A stretch of DNA of 64,000 nt, taken from assembly GCF_000615805.1 (NCBI RefSeq), contig NZ_BAMJ01000004.1, positions 17,410 to 81,409 on the forward strand. Direction: 5' to 3'. The position numbers and the translations under genes were made by a program. Under the pieces are notes generated by a model. It made no database searches and was not told the origin of the DNA. It saw only the letters and a list, made by a program, of their open reading frames with translations. Below, one piece after another: positions 29,809 to 40,270 of this stretch (positions are counted from its first letter, which is position 1; the number at the start of each line of letters is the position of its first letter). The DNA is from Latilactobacillus fuchuensis DSM 14340 = JCM 11249 (GTDB taxonomy: Bacteria > Bacillota > Bacilli > Lactobacillales > Lactobacillaceae).

Positions 29809-31368
29809 ATGATGAAATATATGATTGGCGCCGATATTGGGACAACGAGTACGAAAGCCGTTTTATATGATTTGAAAGGGCAAGTCAAAGCCTACGCAAA
29901 TGTCGGCTATCCTTTATACCAAACGACACCGGATATGGCCGAAGAAGATCCAGCTGAAATTTTTGACGCCGTGATTGAAGTGTTAGGTCAAGTGATGCGC
30001 AAAGGGCAAGTTAAACCTGGTGAATTGCAAGGCGTTAGTTTCTCAGCCGCAATGCATAGCTTAATCCTAATGGATGCGCAAAACCAACCCTTAACCCGCG
30101 CGATTACGTGGGCGGACAACCGGGCAGCTAAATATAGTCATGAGTTGAAAGACAACGGGTTAGGGCACGCCATCTATCAACATACGGGCACGCCGATTCA
30201 CCCCATGGCACCGTTGTCTAAAATTATCTGGTTAAATCGGGAACAACCTGAATTATGTGCACAAGCTGTGCAATACATTGATATTAAAACGTATGTCTTC
30301 CAACGATTATTCCATACTTACAAAATGGATTATTCAATTGCTTCGGCGACCGGTTTATTCAACATCTTTGAACTCGATTGGGATCAACAAGCGTTGGAAG
30401 TGGCTGGGATTACGCGCGAGCAACTCCCAGAATTAGTGGCACCCACTGATCAAATATTAGGATTGGACCCAGCTTACAGTCAAGTGACTGGGATTAGTAC
30501 TGACGTGCCATTTATCTTTGGGGCCAGCGATGGTGTCCTATCGAACCTAGGCGTTAATGCGATTGATCCGGGAGTCGTCGCTGTGACAATTGGGACGAGT
30601 GGTGCGGTGCGCGTGGTCGTGGATCATCCGGTGGTCGATCCGAATGGTAACTTGTTCTGTTATGCGTTGACGAAAGACAAATGGGTCGTCGGCGGCCCGG
30701 TCAACAACGGCGGAATCGTTTTCCGTTGGGTGCGTGATCAATTATTTGCCCCTGAAAAAATTACGGCCGAACAAATGCGTGTTTCGACGTACGATATTTT
30801 AACGCAGATTGCTGAAAAAATTCCCGCGGGTTCAGATGGCTTATTATTCCATCCGTACTTGGGTGGTGAACGGGCACCGATTTGGGACGCTGATGCACGT
30901 GGTTCATTCTTTGGCTTAACGCGGCAACATACACGGGCGCACATGGTCCGGGCCGCTTTAGAAGGGATTGTTTACAATCTCTACATGGTGATGTTGATGA
31001 TTGAAGGGGTCGCTGGTAAACCGAAGAGTATTCAAGCAACGGGTGGTTTTGCCCGTTCTGAATTATGGCGACAGATGTTAGCCGACGTTTTTGAACAAGA
31101 TGTCACGATTCCTGAAAGCTTTGAAAGCTCATGTCTCGGCGCAGCAGTCCTCGGGATGCAATCATTAGGGTTAATTGATGATTTATCAGCCGTCAAAGAT
31201 ATGATTGGGGTCACCAATGTCCACCAACCTAAGGAAGCTAACTTTGAGGTTTACCGTGAATTGATTCCAATTTGGATTCGTTTAACACGGGCGTTAAGTC
31301 CTGAATATAGCGCGATTGCCGATTTCCAACGGCGGCATATGCAAATTGAAGCGGATATCGATGATTAA
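29809..31368 (+). CDS. gntK: Gluconokinase, FGGY family
   Basis: 519 residues. The N-terminal phosphate loop is IGADIGTTSTKAVLYD. The substrate-domain box is FSAAMHSLILMD, and the C-terminal FGGY signature region is ATGGFARSELWRQMLADVF. It phosphorylates gluconate to 6-phosphogluconate for GntZ. ATG at 29809 (or 29812) after AGAGGGG. The order dehydrogenase-kinase-permease is a complete gluconate route feeding phosphoketolase. Confidence 0.92.
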   Translation: MMKYMIGADIGTTSTKAVLYDLKGQVKAYANVGYPLYQTTPDMAEEDPAEIFDAVIEVLGQVMRKGQVKPGELQGVSFSAAMHSLILMDAQNQPLTRAITWADNRAAKYSHELKDNGLGHAIYQHTGTPIHPMAPLSKIIWLNREQPELCAQAVQYIDIKTYVFQRLFHTYKMDYSIASATGLFNIFELDWDQQALEVAGITREQLPELVAPTDQILGLDPAYSQVTGISTDVPFIFGASDGVLSNLGVNAIDPGVVAVTIGTSGAVRVVVDHPVVDPNGNLFCYALTKDKWVVGGPVNNGGIVFRWVRDQLFAPEKITAEQMRVSTYDILTQIAEKIPAGSDGLLFHPYLGGERAPIWDADARGSFFGLTRQHTRAHMVRAALEGIVYNLYMVMLMIEGVAGKPKSIQATGGFARSELWRQMLADVFEQDVTIPESFESSCLGAAVLGMQSLGLIDDLSAVKDMIGVTNVHQPKEANFEVYRELIPIWIRLTRALSPEYSAIADFQRRHMQIEADIDD

Positions 31369-31372
31369 TAAG

Positions 31373-31400
31373 CAATGGGTTGTTTTTAGACAACCCATTG
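31373..31400 (+). terminator. Hairpin between gntK and gntP
   Basis: Perfect 11-bp stem CAATGGGTTGT / ACAACCCATTG with a short loop but a poor T run. It may be a partial terminator or an mRNA processing or stability element inside the operon. Confidence 0.5.
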
Positions 31401-31449
31401 TTTCGACCACTAAATGATAGCGCAAACATAATGGAAAGTAGGAAAAATA

Positions 31450-32802
31450 ATGGCCTTATTAGTCTTGTTACTCGGGATTTTGTTACTATTATTATTAATT
31501 ATTAAATTTAAAATGAATACCTTTGTGTCACTGGTTGTGACCGCGATGGTTGTCGGTGTTGGGTTAGGGATGCCGCTCACTAAGATTGCGACCAGTGTCC
31601 AAGACGGGATTGGCGGGCAGTTAGGTGAATTATCAATTGTCTTCGGTTTTGGCGCAATGATGGGTCGGTTAGTCGCCGATGCCGGCGGTGCCTTTCGAAT
31701 CGCGCATACGTTAATTGACAAGTTTGGCAAGAAACGGCTGCAAATCGCCATCATGCTCGCGTCATTTATTATCGGGATTGCGTTGTTCTTTGAAGTTGGG
31801 ATGGTCTTATTAGTGCCAATCGTCTTTGCAATCGCACTTGAAGCTAGTGTGCCGATTTTATATCTCGGGATTCCAATGGCCGCTGCTTTGTCAGTGACCC
31901 ACGGTTTCTTACCACCGCATCCGGCACCGACTGCGATTTCAGCTGCATTGGGTGCAAATGCCGGCCACGTTTTGTTATACGGCATCATCATCGCGATTCC
32001 AGCGGTGATTATTGCCGGTCCGTTATATACCAAGATCGCTCGCAAATTAGTACCAGATGCCTTTTCACGGCACGGTAATTTAACGGCGTTAGGGCCTCAG
32101 AAAGAATTTAAATTAGCCGAAACACCTGGCTTCGGAATTAGTGTATTAACGTCATTATTCCCCGTAATTTTAATGGCGATTACGACTAGTTATCAAATGA
32201 TTTTTAACGATGGCGCTTTGCCTAAGAATCCAACCCTTTTGGATTCAATCGTGGCGTTCATTGGCACGCCCGCAATTGCGATGACGATTTCATTATTAGT
32301 GGGGATGTATACCATGGGGTGGGCGCGTCGGATTAAAACCCCGACGATCATGAAAACGTTGGAAGAAGCCGTTAAATCAATTGCAATGTTACTCTTAGTG
32401 ATTGGTGGCGGTGGCGCGTTCAAACAGATCTTGATTGATGGCGGCGTCGGCAATAGTGTCACGCAACTATTCGCCAATGTTAATTTGTCGCCATTAATTC
32501 TAGGCTGGTTAATCGCCGTGGTTTTACGGATTGCCTTAGGTTCAGCGACGGTTGCTTCTTTAACCGCTGCCGGATTAGTCTTACCATTGATGCAATCGGC
32601 TGGTGTTAACCCGGCACTAATGGTCTTATCGATCGGCGCTGGGAGTTTAGCGGCATCACACGTCAACGATGCCGGTTTCTGGATGTTCAAAGAATATTTT
32701 GATTTAAGTGTCAAAGAAACATTAGCGACTTGGACCGTGCTGGAATCACTCATTTCCGTCGTCGGGCTGGTCGGTGTCTTGTTACTGAGTTTAGTGGTTT
32801 AA
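31450..32802 (+). CDS. gntP: Gluconate:H+ symporter, GntP family
   Basis: 450 residues with about 12-14 membrane helices. Family boxes: FGFGAMMGRLVADAGGAFRIA, VTHGFLPPHPAPTA and the C-terminal SHVNDAGFWMFKEYF. It imports gluconate, which GntK phosphorylates. Last gene of the operon; a strong terminator follows. Confidence 0.93.
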   Translation: MALLVLLLGILLLLLLIIKFKMNTFVSLVVTAMVVGVGLGMPLTKIATSVQDGIGGQLGELSIVFGFGAMMGRLVADAGGAFRIAHTLIDKFGKKRLQIAIMLASFIIGIALFFEVGMVLLVPIVFAIALEASVPILYLGIPMAAALSVTHGFLPPHPAPTAISAALGANAGHVLLYGIIIAIPAVIIAGPLYTKIARKLVPDAFSRHGNLTALGPQKEFKLAETPGFGISVLTSLFPVILMAITTSYQMIFNDGALPKNPTLLDSIVAFIGTPAIAMTISLLVGMYTMGWARRIKTPTIMKTLEEAVKSIAMLLLVIGGGGAFKQILIDGGVGNSVTQLFANVNLSPLILGWLIAVVLRIALGSATVASLTAAGLVLPLMQSAGVNPALMVLSIGAGSLAASHVNDAGFWMFKEYFDLSVKETLATWTVLESLISVVGLVGVLLLSLVV

Positions 32803-32804
32803 TC

Positions 32805-32856
32805 AAAAAAGCAGTTGAAGCGTCCCAAAAAAAATGGGCGCTTCAACTGCTTTTTT
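32805..32856. terminator. Terminator between convergent gntP and the P-type ATPase gene
   Basis: 18-bp perfect arms (AAAAAAGCAGTTGAAGCG and complement), an inner CCC/GGG and an A-rich loop; T run on both strands. Confidence 0.9.
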
Positions 32857-32863
32857 AGAGCTT

Positions 32864-35548
32864 TTATTTTGCTTCTTTGGCTTGACGTGCTGCGCGGTGG
32901 TAGATTAAACGGATAATCTTATCAATTTCAGTGAGCACTAAAATTAATAAACCAGCGGCAATCGCGACACCCCATTCAAGCATCGTTAATGGTTCCGTGT
33001 AGAAAACGTGTTGCATGAATGTACGTAAGTTAAAATCAATTGTAACGCGAGCATTAAAGCGATGATCAAGAAGGCTTTCGGATTGGTGAAGAAGGCTTTG
33101 GAGAAAGCTAATTCTTTGGTCCGAATGTTAAAGAGATAACCAATCTTACTGATGATAATCATATTGACCATCATCGTGCTGGCAGTCGCTTGGTCAACGC
33201 CCTTGCTAATCAACCATTGATAGGCGATTAATCCGAACAAGGCCATCAAAATCGAAACGTAGGCCATTTGGAACACGTCATGTTTGTTCATTAAAGATTG
33301 ACCGGTTTTGCGGGGTTTACGGTACATAATCCCAGATTCAGCCGGTTCGAAGATGAACGCGAACTGAATCGTAATCGCTGACACCATGTTAATCCATAAA
33401 AGTTGTGTGGCTTGGAGCGGCATTGGTTGTTGCATCAAAATCGTGAACGCAACGATCAGCCCCTCAGCAAATGAAGTTGGCAATAAGAATAAGATACTCT
33501 TCTTGATATTATCGTAAATCCGACGCCCTTCAAAAATTGCTTTCGACATAGTTGCGAAGTTATCATCGGTTAAAATCATATCGGCTGAATCCTTCGCAAC
33601 ATCGGTGCCTTTAATCCCCATGCAACGCCAATATCAGCTTGCTTTAAAGCGGGGGCATCATTGACACCATCACCGGTCATCGCCGTGACTTTGTGGCGTG
33701 CTTGGAGCGCTTGGACGATTTCGAGTTTATTCTTCGGCGTTGTCCGTGCAAAGACTTGATGGTCAACAGCCGCGGCTTCTTTTTCTTCAGCGCTTAACTG
33801 TTCCCATTCAGCACCGGTAATCGCTTTGATTTGGTCGGCTAATCCTAATTGTTCACCAATCGCTTTGGCGGTGGCTGGATGGTCACCGGTAATCATCTTA
33901 ACGTCAATGCCGGCGCGGTTCATTTCTTTTAACGCTTGAATGACTTCATCGCGTGGGGGATCAATAATGCCAGCTAAGCCGAGTAATTGAATCCCGGTAT
34001 TGAGTTGTTCATGCGTAACCTTGTCAATCGTGTCAGAGACGTCGAGATAACCAACCGCAATCACTCGTTTACCTTGTTCTGATAAGCGTTGAACGGTCGT
34101 TTGCCAAGGCGTAGTGTCAAAATGGGCATCGAATTGGGCTGCCATTGGGAGTAATTTATCTGGTGAACCCTTTAAATAAATCCGGTGTTGGCCAGTCGGT
34201 AAGGTCACCAGTTTAGCCATGTAACGGTAATCAGAATCGAATGGTAACATATCGAGTTCTTCGTTGGCTGGAATTGTTTGGTCGGGGTGGACTTTATAAT
34301 AGGCCGTTAAGAAGGCACCATCGGTTGGTTCACCGTTGATCACCCAGCCTGATCCGTATTCACTAAGGTGGTATCGTTGGCTTCAAAACCCGCTTCTAAA
34401 AAGAGGTTCAAGCGATCGTTGAGTTCAACCGGTTGACCGTCGATTTGAATGGCACCTTCTGGGACGTAACCGTTACCGGTTACTTGATACGTTTGTTCGG
34501 GGGTGATGATTTCTTTAATCGTCATTTCATTTTTAGTTAACGTCCCGGTTTTATCGGTCGCAATCACATCGACTGCGCCTAAAGTTTCAACGGCGGGTAA
34601 CGTCTTAACAATGGTATGTTGCTTTTTAGCCATTTCGCTGACACCCATCGCTAAAATAACGGAAGTCGTGGCTGGTAAACCTTCGGGAATCGAACCAACG
34701 ACCATCGCAACGATTGCGACGGCTAAGACGGAGACCGAGTAAGTCCCGAAAACGAAACCTAAAATAAAGAGTAAGACGGCAGCACCAATTACGACGTAAG
34801 AAACACCGGCACCAACGCCGTTGATTTCACGCATTAATGGGGTGACGCGCGTTTTCGTTTGATTAACGGCCGTTGAAATTTGGCCAATTTCAGTTTGGTC
34901 GGCGGTTGCGACAACAACCCCCATCCCACTACCGTTGGTTACGGAAGTCGATGCGAAGGCCATGTTCAGTTGTTCGGCCAAAGGCACCGCGGCGTCGGCC
35001 AAAGGTTGATCCGTTTTGATCACTGAATCGGCTTCACCGGTTAAAGTTGCTTCTTGAATCCGAAGATTTTCGGCAGAGACAATCCGTAAATCGGCTGGAA
35101 TACTATCGCCAGCTTCTAAGAAGACGACATCGCCGACCACCAATTGATCAGTCGGAATATCGATTCGTTGACCGTCTCGATAAACCGTGGCTTCAGTGGC
35201 CAATAATTGTTTGATGCGTTCTAAGGCATTCGATGCGTTGGCTTCTTGGTAGTAGCCAATGACGGCGTTAATAATCACCACTAACCCGATAATAATCGCA
35301 TCTGAATAATGGCCCATTAACAAGGTTAATAAAGCGGCCAAGATTAGAATGTAGATAATCAAGTTATTGAATTGTCTTAGAAAAAGGACCCATTTAGAGG
35401 TCTTGTGACTGACGAGTCGGTTAGGACCGTCTGCCAATAATTTAGCGGCTGCGTCTTTTTGACTTAAGCCTTGTTCGAAGTCATTCTCTGGATAATGAGA
35501 CTGTAGTTCTTCGATGGTTAACTGATGAGCGTTTGATATTTTTGTCAT
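32864..35548 (-). CDS. P-type cation-transporting ATPase, P2 class (three frame breaks)
   Basis: One locus split into four pieces. Adding one base at each of 34348 (CC to CCC), 33621 (T to TT) and 33021 (G to GG) restores NTDQGWVINGEPTDG, ADIGVAMGIKGTDVAKDS and LTYVPFMQHVF. The protein is then about 895 residues, ending at 32864. N-terminal cation ATPase domain, TGEAD, phosphorylation motif DKTGTLT, nucleotide domain with KGSPDKLL, hinge TGDGVNDAPAL, ten membrane helices. The M4 motif PEGLPA fits Ca2+/Na+-type pumps; M6 (NMVSAITIQFAF) differs from SERCA, so the ion is uncertain (Ca2+, Na+ or Mg2+). A leader ORF precedes it; it diverges from an Na+/H+ antiporter gene. Confidence 0.85.
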
Positions 35549-35597
35549 GGTAAAACTCCTTTATAATAGTGGCTGAATACGGGGTTGCACCCACGGC

Positions 35598-35666
35598 TTA
35601 TTCTTGTCTAAAATAAGGGATTTCAAAATAAATCAAACACGACGCCTCGTCAGAGCTATCTGTCAA
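35598..35666 (-). CDS. Putative 22-residue leader peptide of the P-type ATPase
   Basis: TTG start, peptide MTDSSDEASCLIYFEIPYFR plus QE, stop 49 bases before the ATPase ATG. The ribosome site AGGAGG (35676-35681) lies 9 bases before the TTG and is stronger than the one of the ATPase itself. A GGGTGCAACCC hairpin (35581-35596) follows the stop closely. An acidic N-terminus (DSSDE) recalls leader peptides that destabilise ribosomes at low Mg2+ (MgtL), a role that is only inferred. Confidence 0.5.
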   Translation of the reverse strand: MTDSSDEASCLIYFEIPYFRQE

Positions 35667-35702
35667 ACCAAGTCACCTCCTAAAAATTTAATCACTAACA
35701 CT

Positions 35703-35731
35703 AAAATATCAAGAAATTAGATTTATGTCAA
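35703..35731 (-). promoter_or_regulatory. P-type ATPase promoter
   Basis: On the minus strand TTGACA (35726-35731), 17-base spacer, TATTTT (35703-35708). It sets a 5' leader of about 150 bases that carries the leader ORF. Confidence 0.65.
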
Positions 35732-35804
35732 TCTAATGAGAATTATTAGCAAATATTTAATGAAATTATTTTGCCAGAGACCCAGAGCTATGCTAAGATA
35801 AGGG

Positions 35805-35891
35805 TATAATAAATTTAATTCGGTTGAAGCATTGCGCATTCAAGATTTCCTTCTTTAGGGTGGTAGAAGGGGATTTTGGTGCGCTTTTTTT
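35805..35891 (+). promoter_or_regulatory. napA -10 element and leader attenuator hairpin
   Basis: TATAAT at 35805-35810 lacks a good -35 box, which suggests an activator. The leader then forms a long hairpin: GCGCATTCAAGATTTCCTTC (from 35834) pairs with GAAGGGGATTTTGGTGCGC and runs into seven T's (35885-35891). This is an intrinsic-terminator shape inside the 5' leader, 18 bases before the napA ATG. The loop holds AGGGTGGTA, but there is no T-box stem I. Confidence 0.6.
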
Positions 35892-35909
35892 GATGAAAGG
35901 AATTTTTAG

Positions 35910-37087
35910 ATGGCAACTTTAGCAATTATTTTAATCAGTACCTTATTAGCAGGACATTTCAGTAAACGGGTGGGCTTACCCGCGGTGATTGGCCAGCTTT
36001 TAGTCGGGATTATTCTGGGCCCGGCCTTATTGGGGATTTTACACGAAGACAGTTTTATCCATACTTTTTCAGAAATTGGTGTGGTGCTGCTAATGTTTAT
36101 TGCCGGATTGGAAAGTGATCTGGCATTATTAAAACGGTATCTCAAACCGAGCGTTGTTGTGGCGGTCTTGGGGGTCGTATTACCAGTCGGCACGATTACG
36201 GTCCTTTGTCGATTATTTGAAATTAACGCATTAGAAAGTCTATTTATCGGTGTGATTTTTGCCGCGACTTCGGTTTCGATTTCAGTCGAAGTATTACGGG
36301 AATTAAACGTTCTGGAAAGTAAGGAAGGGACGATTATTTTAGGCGCCGCGTGGTGGATGATTTATTAGCGGTGATTATTTTAAGTGTCCTAACGAGCTTA
36401 TTTGGCAATCAATTAGCCACTTCTAGTAGTAGCCATTTAAGTTTAGGCATTAGTTTTGCCTTACAGTTTGCATTCTTCATTGTTGTGTATTTCAGCGTTA
36501 AATGGTTGGTGCCCGGTATTATGCACCTCAGCCAACGCTTGTTGGTGCCATATTCAAACGCAATCGTCTCGTTAACGATTTGTTTCCTATTTGTTTGGTT
36601 AGCAGAAGCCGTTGATTTGAGCACCGTCGTTGGTGCCTTTTTTGCCGGAATTGCAATTTCACAGACACCTTATAAGGCAGAAATCAATCGGCATATTGAA
36701 CCAATTGGCTACACCGTCTTTATTCCGGTTTTCTTTGTCAGTATTGGGTTATCGATGACGTTTAACGATTTAAACCGCCATTTAGTCTTCATTATATTGT
36801 TGACGATATTAGCAGTTGTCACTAAATTAATTGGTGGTAGCTTGGGAGCCCGCAGATTTGGGGTCTCAAAAGCTGGGGCTAAAACGATTGGTGCGGCGAT
36901 GGTTTCCCGCGGTGAAATGGCGCTCATTATTGCTCAAATCGGTTATGCAGCGAAGTTGATTAGTGAGACCTACTATTCAGCCATTATTTTTGTCATTATA
37001 CTAACGACGATTGTGGCGCCGTTAATTTTGAAGAGCGCGATTAAAAAGCAACAGTCTGTTGCGTTAATTGATAGTCAAAAGGGTTAA
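35910..37087 (+). CDS. napA: Na+/H+ antiporter, CPA2 family, NapA-like (frame broken near 36350)
   Basis: Frame one ends LGAAWWMIY at 36368. One extra G at 36350 gives LGAAVVDDLLAVIILS, which restores the VVDD/VDD helix carrying the conserved aspartates, and a protein of about 392 residues with 12-13 helices. The opening (GHFSKRVGLPAVIGQLLVGIILGP) and ATSVSISVEVL region fit the Enterococcus hirae NapA group. It exports Na+ (or K+) in exchange for protons. ATG at 35910 after AAAGGAA. Divergent from the cation ATPase, so the pair may serve ion homeostasis. Confidence 0.85.
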
Positions 37088-37120
37088 CCGAAAGTCCTTG
37101 TGAATGATAGAGCAATAAGA

Positions 37121-37147
37121 TATAATCACCTTGTAAAAACGTTTACA
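37121..37147 (+). promoter_or_regulatory. adh -10 element and cre site
   Basis: TATAAT at 37121-37126. TAAAAACGTTTACA at 37134-37147 matches the cre pattern at 13 of 14 positions and lies right at the expected transcription start, a position for CcpA repression. Confidence 0.7.
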
Positions 37148-37160
37148 TTAAGGGGTGTTT

Positions 37161-38179
37161 ATGATGAAAGCAGCAGTTGTGAATCAGAATCATACGGTTG
37201 ATGTGATTGATCAGGAACTAAGACCACTTAAGGCGAACGAAGCTTGGTGAAAATGGAATATTGTGGTGTCTGCCATACCGATTTACATGTTAAAAATGGC
37301 GATTTTGGTGATGTTCCGGGACGCGTATTAGGCCATGAAGGTGTTGGGCTTGTCAGTCAAATTGGTGCAGATGTGACGTCGTTAAAGATTGGCGACCGGG
37401 TAAGTGTTGCCTGGTTCTATGAAGGATGCGGCCATTGTGACTATTGTGTTAACGGCCAAGAAACTTTTTGTCGACAAGCTCAGAATGCGGGGTACACAGT
37501 TGATGGGGCGATGGCTGAAGAATGTATTGTCGTCGCGGATTATGCGGTTAAAGTGCCAGCTGGTTTGGAACCAATGGCGGCGAGCAGTATCACCTGTGCG
37601 GGTGTGACAACCTATAAAGCCATTAAAGTCTCTGCCGTTCGCCCAGGTCAATGGCTAGTGATTTTTGGGATGGGTGGTTTAGGTAATCTAGCCCTGCAAT
37701 ACGCCAAAAATGTCTTCAACGCTAAAGTGATTGCGGTTGATATTAATGATGAAAAATTAGCGTTGGCCCAAAAATTGGGAGCCGATATCACGATTAACGG
37801 CCACCAAGAAGCCGTTGTTGAACGGATTCAAGCCGTTACGGGTGATGGTGCTACTGCTGCCGTGATTACGGCTGTTTCTAAAGTGGCCTTCAATCAAGCT
37901 GTTGATGCGGTTCGAGCAACTGGGAAAGTCGTAGCTGTCGGATTACCGGTTGAAACGATGGATTTATCAATTCCAAGATTAGTGTTGGATGGGATTGAGG
38001 TGGTTGGTTCATTGGTTGGCACACGCGTTGATCTGGCAGAGGCTTTTGCCTTTGCAGCTGAAGGCGCGGTGATCCCGATTGTTCAGCGCCGGCCTTTGAG
38101 TGCGATTAATCAAATTTTAACTGAAATGGCTGAAGGAACGATTAGCGGCCGCATGGTGATCGACTTTTCAATGGGGTAA
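37161..38179 (+). CDS. adhA: Zinc-dependent alcohol dehydrogenase (frame broken near 37244)
   Basis: Start [20 protein letters not shown] at 37161. The frame stops at 37248-37250, and one extra T at 37244-37245 restores [20 protein letters not shown] and a protein of about 339 residues. Catalytic zinc ligands: Cys in [16 protein letters not shown]; structural zinc: [19 protein letters not shown] loop [14 protein letters not shown]. Propanol-preferring, single-chain medium-chain dehydrogenase, probably reducing acetaldehyde to ethanol. Cre-controlled promoter upstream. The break lies in a T run and looks like a sequencing error. Confidence 0.85.
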
Positions 38180-38367
38180 AGTCGATAGCGCATTCGTTGA
38201 GAAACGGGATAGTTAATTAATGAATTAATAAAGGGTGTGCACTATTAAATAATAGGCAATTATTATAAAATATTTCTAATTATAATTATAAGCAAAATGT
38301 TGACTTGTGAAGTTGAACACGATATACTTTATTCACGGTCAAAAATTAATTAACGAGGTATGTAATC

Positions 38368-38586
38368 ATGACAATTGTTGTAGGTGATTTAGTTCGCTGT
38401 CAGTCCAATGAATTGATGACGGAATCTTACATTGGTAAGGTCATCGCTAAGTGGGATCATTCAGTGCATGTGCTCATATTGCATTATGCGCCGAATGATC
38501 GACACGTTGTTCATGAATTGATGCAGCGGATTATTGTGCATCGACAGCAATTAAGCAATATCTCGTTAACTAAATTGACTTGTTAA
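38368..38586 (+). CDS. Small conserved protein, possible DUF2187 (YkvS-like)
   Basis: 72 residues, VGDLVRCQSNELMTESYIGK in the first third, then a run of beta-prone residues and NDRHVVHELMQRIIVHR. The pattern of a short SH3-like beta barrel with a central 'NDR-VVxH' resembles DUF2187 proteins, but I am not certain. Ribosome site ACGAGG. It has its own upstream spacer (about 190 bases, AT-rich) and terminator. Function unknown. Confidence 0.6.
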   Translation: MTIVVGDLVRCQSNELMTESYIGKVIAKWDHSVHVLILHYAPNDRHVVHELMQRIIVHRQQLSNISLTKLTC

Positions 38587-38612
38587 GATTAATTCATTCC
38601 TCCCCCCTAGTG

Positions 38613-38648
38613 ACAGCCGTTAACCTCCCCCGGTGACGGCTGTTTTTG
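38613..38648 (+). terminator. Terminator after the small DUF2187-like gene
   Basis: ACAGCCGT / ACGGCTGT stem with C-rich loop, then TTTT. Confidence 0.75.
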
Positions 38649-38795
38649 TGTGCGCTAAAATTGGATTCGGTTTCAAATCAAGTGGTGTCAAGAATAATGA
38701 AAATGTCATCAATTTTTTTAAACGAGTTCTAGGACAATTGAAACAAGTTATGCTAAACTAATGAAGGATTATGTGAGCGGTGGGGACCAGTAAAG

Positions 38796-38809
38796 TTAGG
38801 TTATCCTAA
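38796..38809 (+). promoter_or_regulatory. Inverted repeat before mntH, possible MntR site
   Basis: TTAGGTTATCCTAA: TTAGG and CCTAA arms around 4 bases. This is like DtxR/MntR-family half-sites (TTAGG). It lies 61 bases before the mntH start. Manganese control is an inference from the gene. Confidence 0.4.
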
Positions 38810-38869
38810 AATCAAAGTCATTGAATCCTAATAGTTGTACGACTCAATCGAAGAGAAAGAGGTGCTTTT

Positions 38870-40267
38870 ATGGATAAGAAGCAGCGAGAGAATTCACAAC
38901 AAAGTGAAGTCGATCAAGAAAAGCATGAGAAATTTATTCATTATGCTGATGGTAGTAGTCTGGAAGAAATCAACAATACCGTTGCCATTCCAAAGAACGC
39001 GGGTTTTTGGAAGACCTTAATGGCTTTCATGGGACCAGGGGCGTTAGTGGCAGTTGGTTACATGGATCCTGGTAATTGGATTACGTCAATTGCCGGTGGT
39101 GCTCAGTACGCGTATACGTTGATTAGTGTTATTTTAGTATCAAACTTAATTGCTATGTTGCTCCAAGCAATGGCAGCCCGGCTCGGAATTGTGACGGGCA
39201 TGGATCTAGCCCAAATGACGCGGGCTAAAACCGGTAAGAAAATGGGGATTTTCTTATGGATTGTCACCGAATTAGCCATCATGGCTACCGATATTGCCGA
39301 GATCATTGGTTCGGCAATCGCGTTAGAACTGATTTTCAATATCCCGCTATTATGGGGCGTTCTCATTACCGCATTTGATGTATTATTGCTATTATTATTG
39401 ATGAAACTTGGTTTCCGTAAAATTGAAGCCATTGTGGCGACTTTAGTGGCCGTTATTCTATTCGTCTTTTTATATGAAGTGATTCTAGCACAACCTAATA
39501 TGGTCGACGTGGCAAAAGGCTTTGTCCCAAATCCTAAAATTGTCACGGATCGTAAGATGTTATTCTTAGCATTAGGGATCGTCGGGGCAACGGTTATGCC
39601 GCATAACTTGTATTTACATTCATCAATTGCCCAAGCACGGCAATACGACCGCGATGATGTTGCTGAAAAACGTAAAGCAATCAAGTTTACGGTCATTGAT
39701 TCTAATATTCAATTATCGATTGCATTCATCGTTAACTGTTTACTATTAATCTTAGGGGCCGCAATGTTCTTCGGGACTAATAGTGAGTTAGGACGCTTTG
39801 TTGATTTATTCAACGCCTTACAAAACAAAGAAATTGTCGGCAGTATTGCCAGTCCGATGTTGAGTTTATTATTTGCGATTGCCTTATTAGCTTCTGGGCA
39901 AAACTCAACGATCACCGGGACGCTTTCAGGACAGATTGTCATGGAAGGGTTCGTCCGCATGAAGATTCCATTGTGGGCAAGACGAGTGATTACGCGAGGA
40001 TTATCAATTCTACCCGTTATCATCTTTACGGTTTATTATCATGGTGATGAAGCCCAAGTCGAAAACCTATTGATTTATTCACAAGTTTTCCTCAGTGTGG
40101 CGTTACCGGTATCTATGATTCCATTGACGATGTTTACCAGTGATGAAAAAATCATGGGACCATTCGTCAATCGACCATGGGTCAAATATACCGCTTGGTT
40201 TGTAACGGTTGTTCTAACCCTCTTAAATATCTATCTGATTTTACAAACAATTGGCTTAGTAGCCTAA
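38870..40267 (+). CDS. mntH: Manganese (divalent metal) transporter, NRAMP family
   Basis: 465 residues, about 11 membrane helices. The metal-binding motifs of NRAMP are plain: DPGN in VGYMDPGNW and MPHNL in VMPHNLYLH. The transport signature with [18 protein letters not shown] is kept. A hydrophilic N-terminal extension of about 45 residues precedes the core. Imports Mn2+ with protons; lactobacilli gather Mn2+ as an antioxidant. ATG after AAGAGGTG; possible MntR site upstream. Confidence 0.93.
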   Translation: MDKKQRENSQQSEVDQEKHEKFIHYADGSSLEEINNTVAIPKNAGFWKTLMAFMGPGALVAVGYMDPGNWITSIAGGAQYAYTLISVILVSNLIAMLLQAMAARLGIVTGMDLAQMTRAKTGKKMGIFLWIVTELAIMATDIAEIIGSAIALELIFNIPLLWGVLITAFDVLLLLLLMKLGFRKIEAIVATLVAVILFVFLYEVILAQPNMVDVAKGFVPNPKIVTDRKMLFLALGIVGATVMPHNLYLHSSIAQARQYDRDDVAEKRKAIKFTVIDSNIQLSIAFIVNCLLLILGAAMFFGTNSELGRFVDLFNALQNKEIVGSIASPMLSLLFAIALLASGQNSTITGTLSGQIVMEGFVRMKIPLWARRVITRGLSILPVIIFTVYYHGDEAQVENLLIYSQVFLSVALPVSMIPLTMFTSDEKIMGPFVNRPWVKYTAWFVTVVLTLLNIYLILQTIGLVA

Positions 40268-40270
40268 ATT

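Noticed and set aside
35549..35700. yybP-ykoY manganese riboswitch before the cation ATPase
   Set aside because: The conserved aptamer loops were not found; the leader is better explained by a short ORF with its own ribosome site.
35852..35865. AGGGTGGTA, like the T-box antiterminator motif
   Set aside because: It lies in the loop of a terminator hairpin, there is no room for stem I, no specifier codon region, and the gene downstream is a Na+/H+ antiporter, not an amino acid gene.
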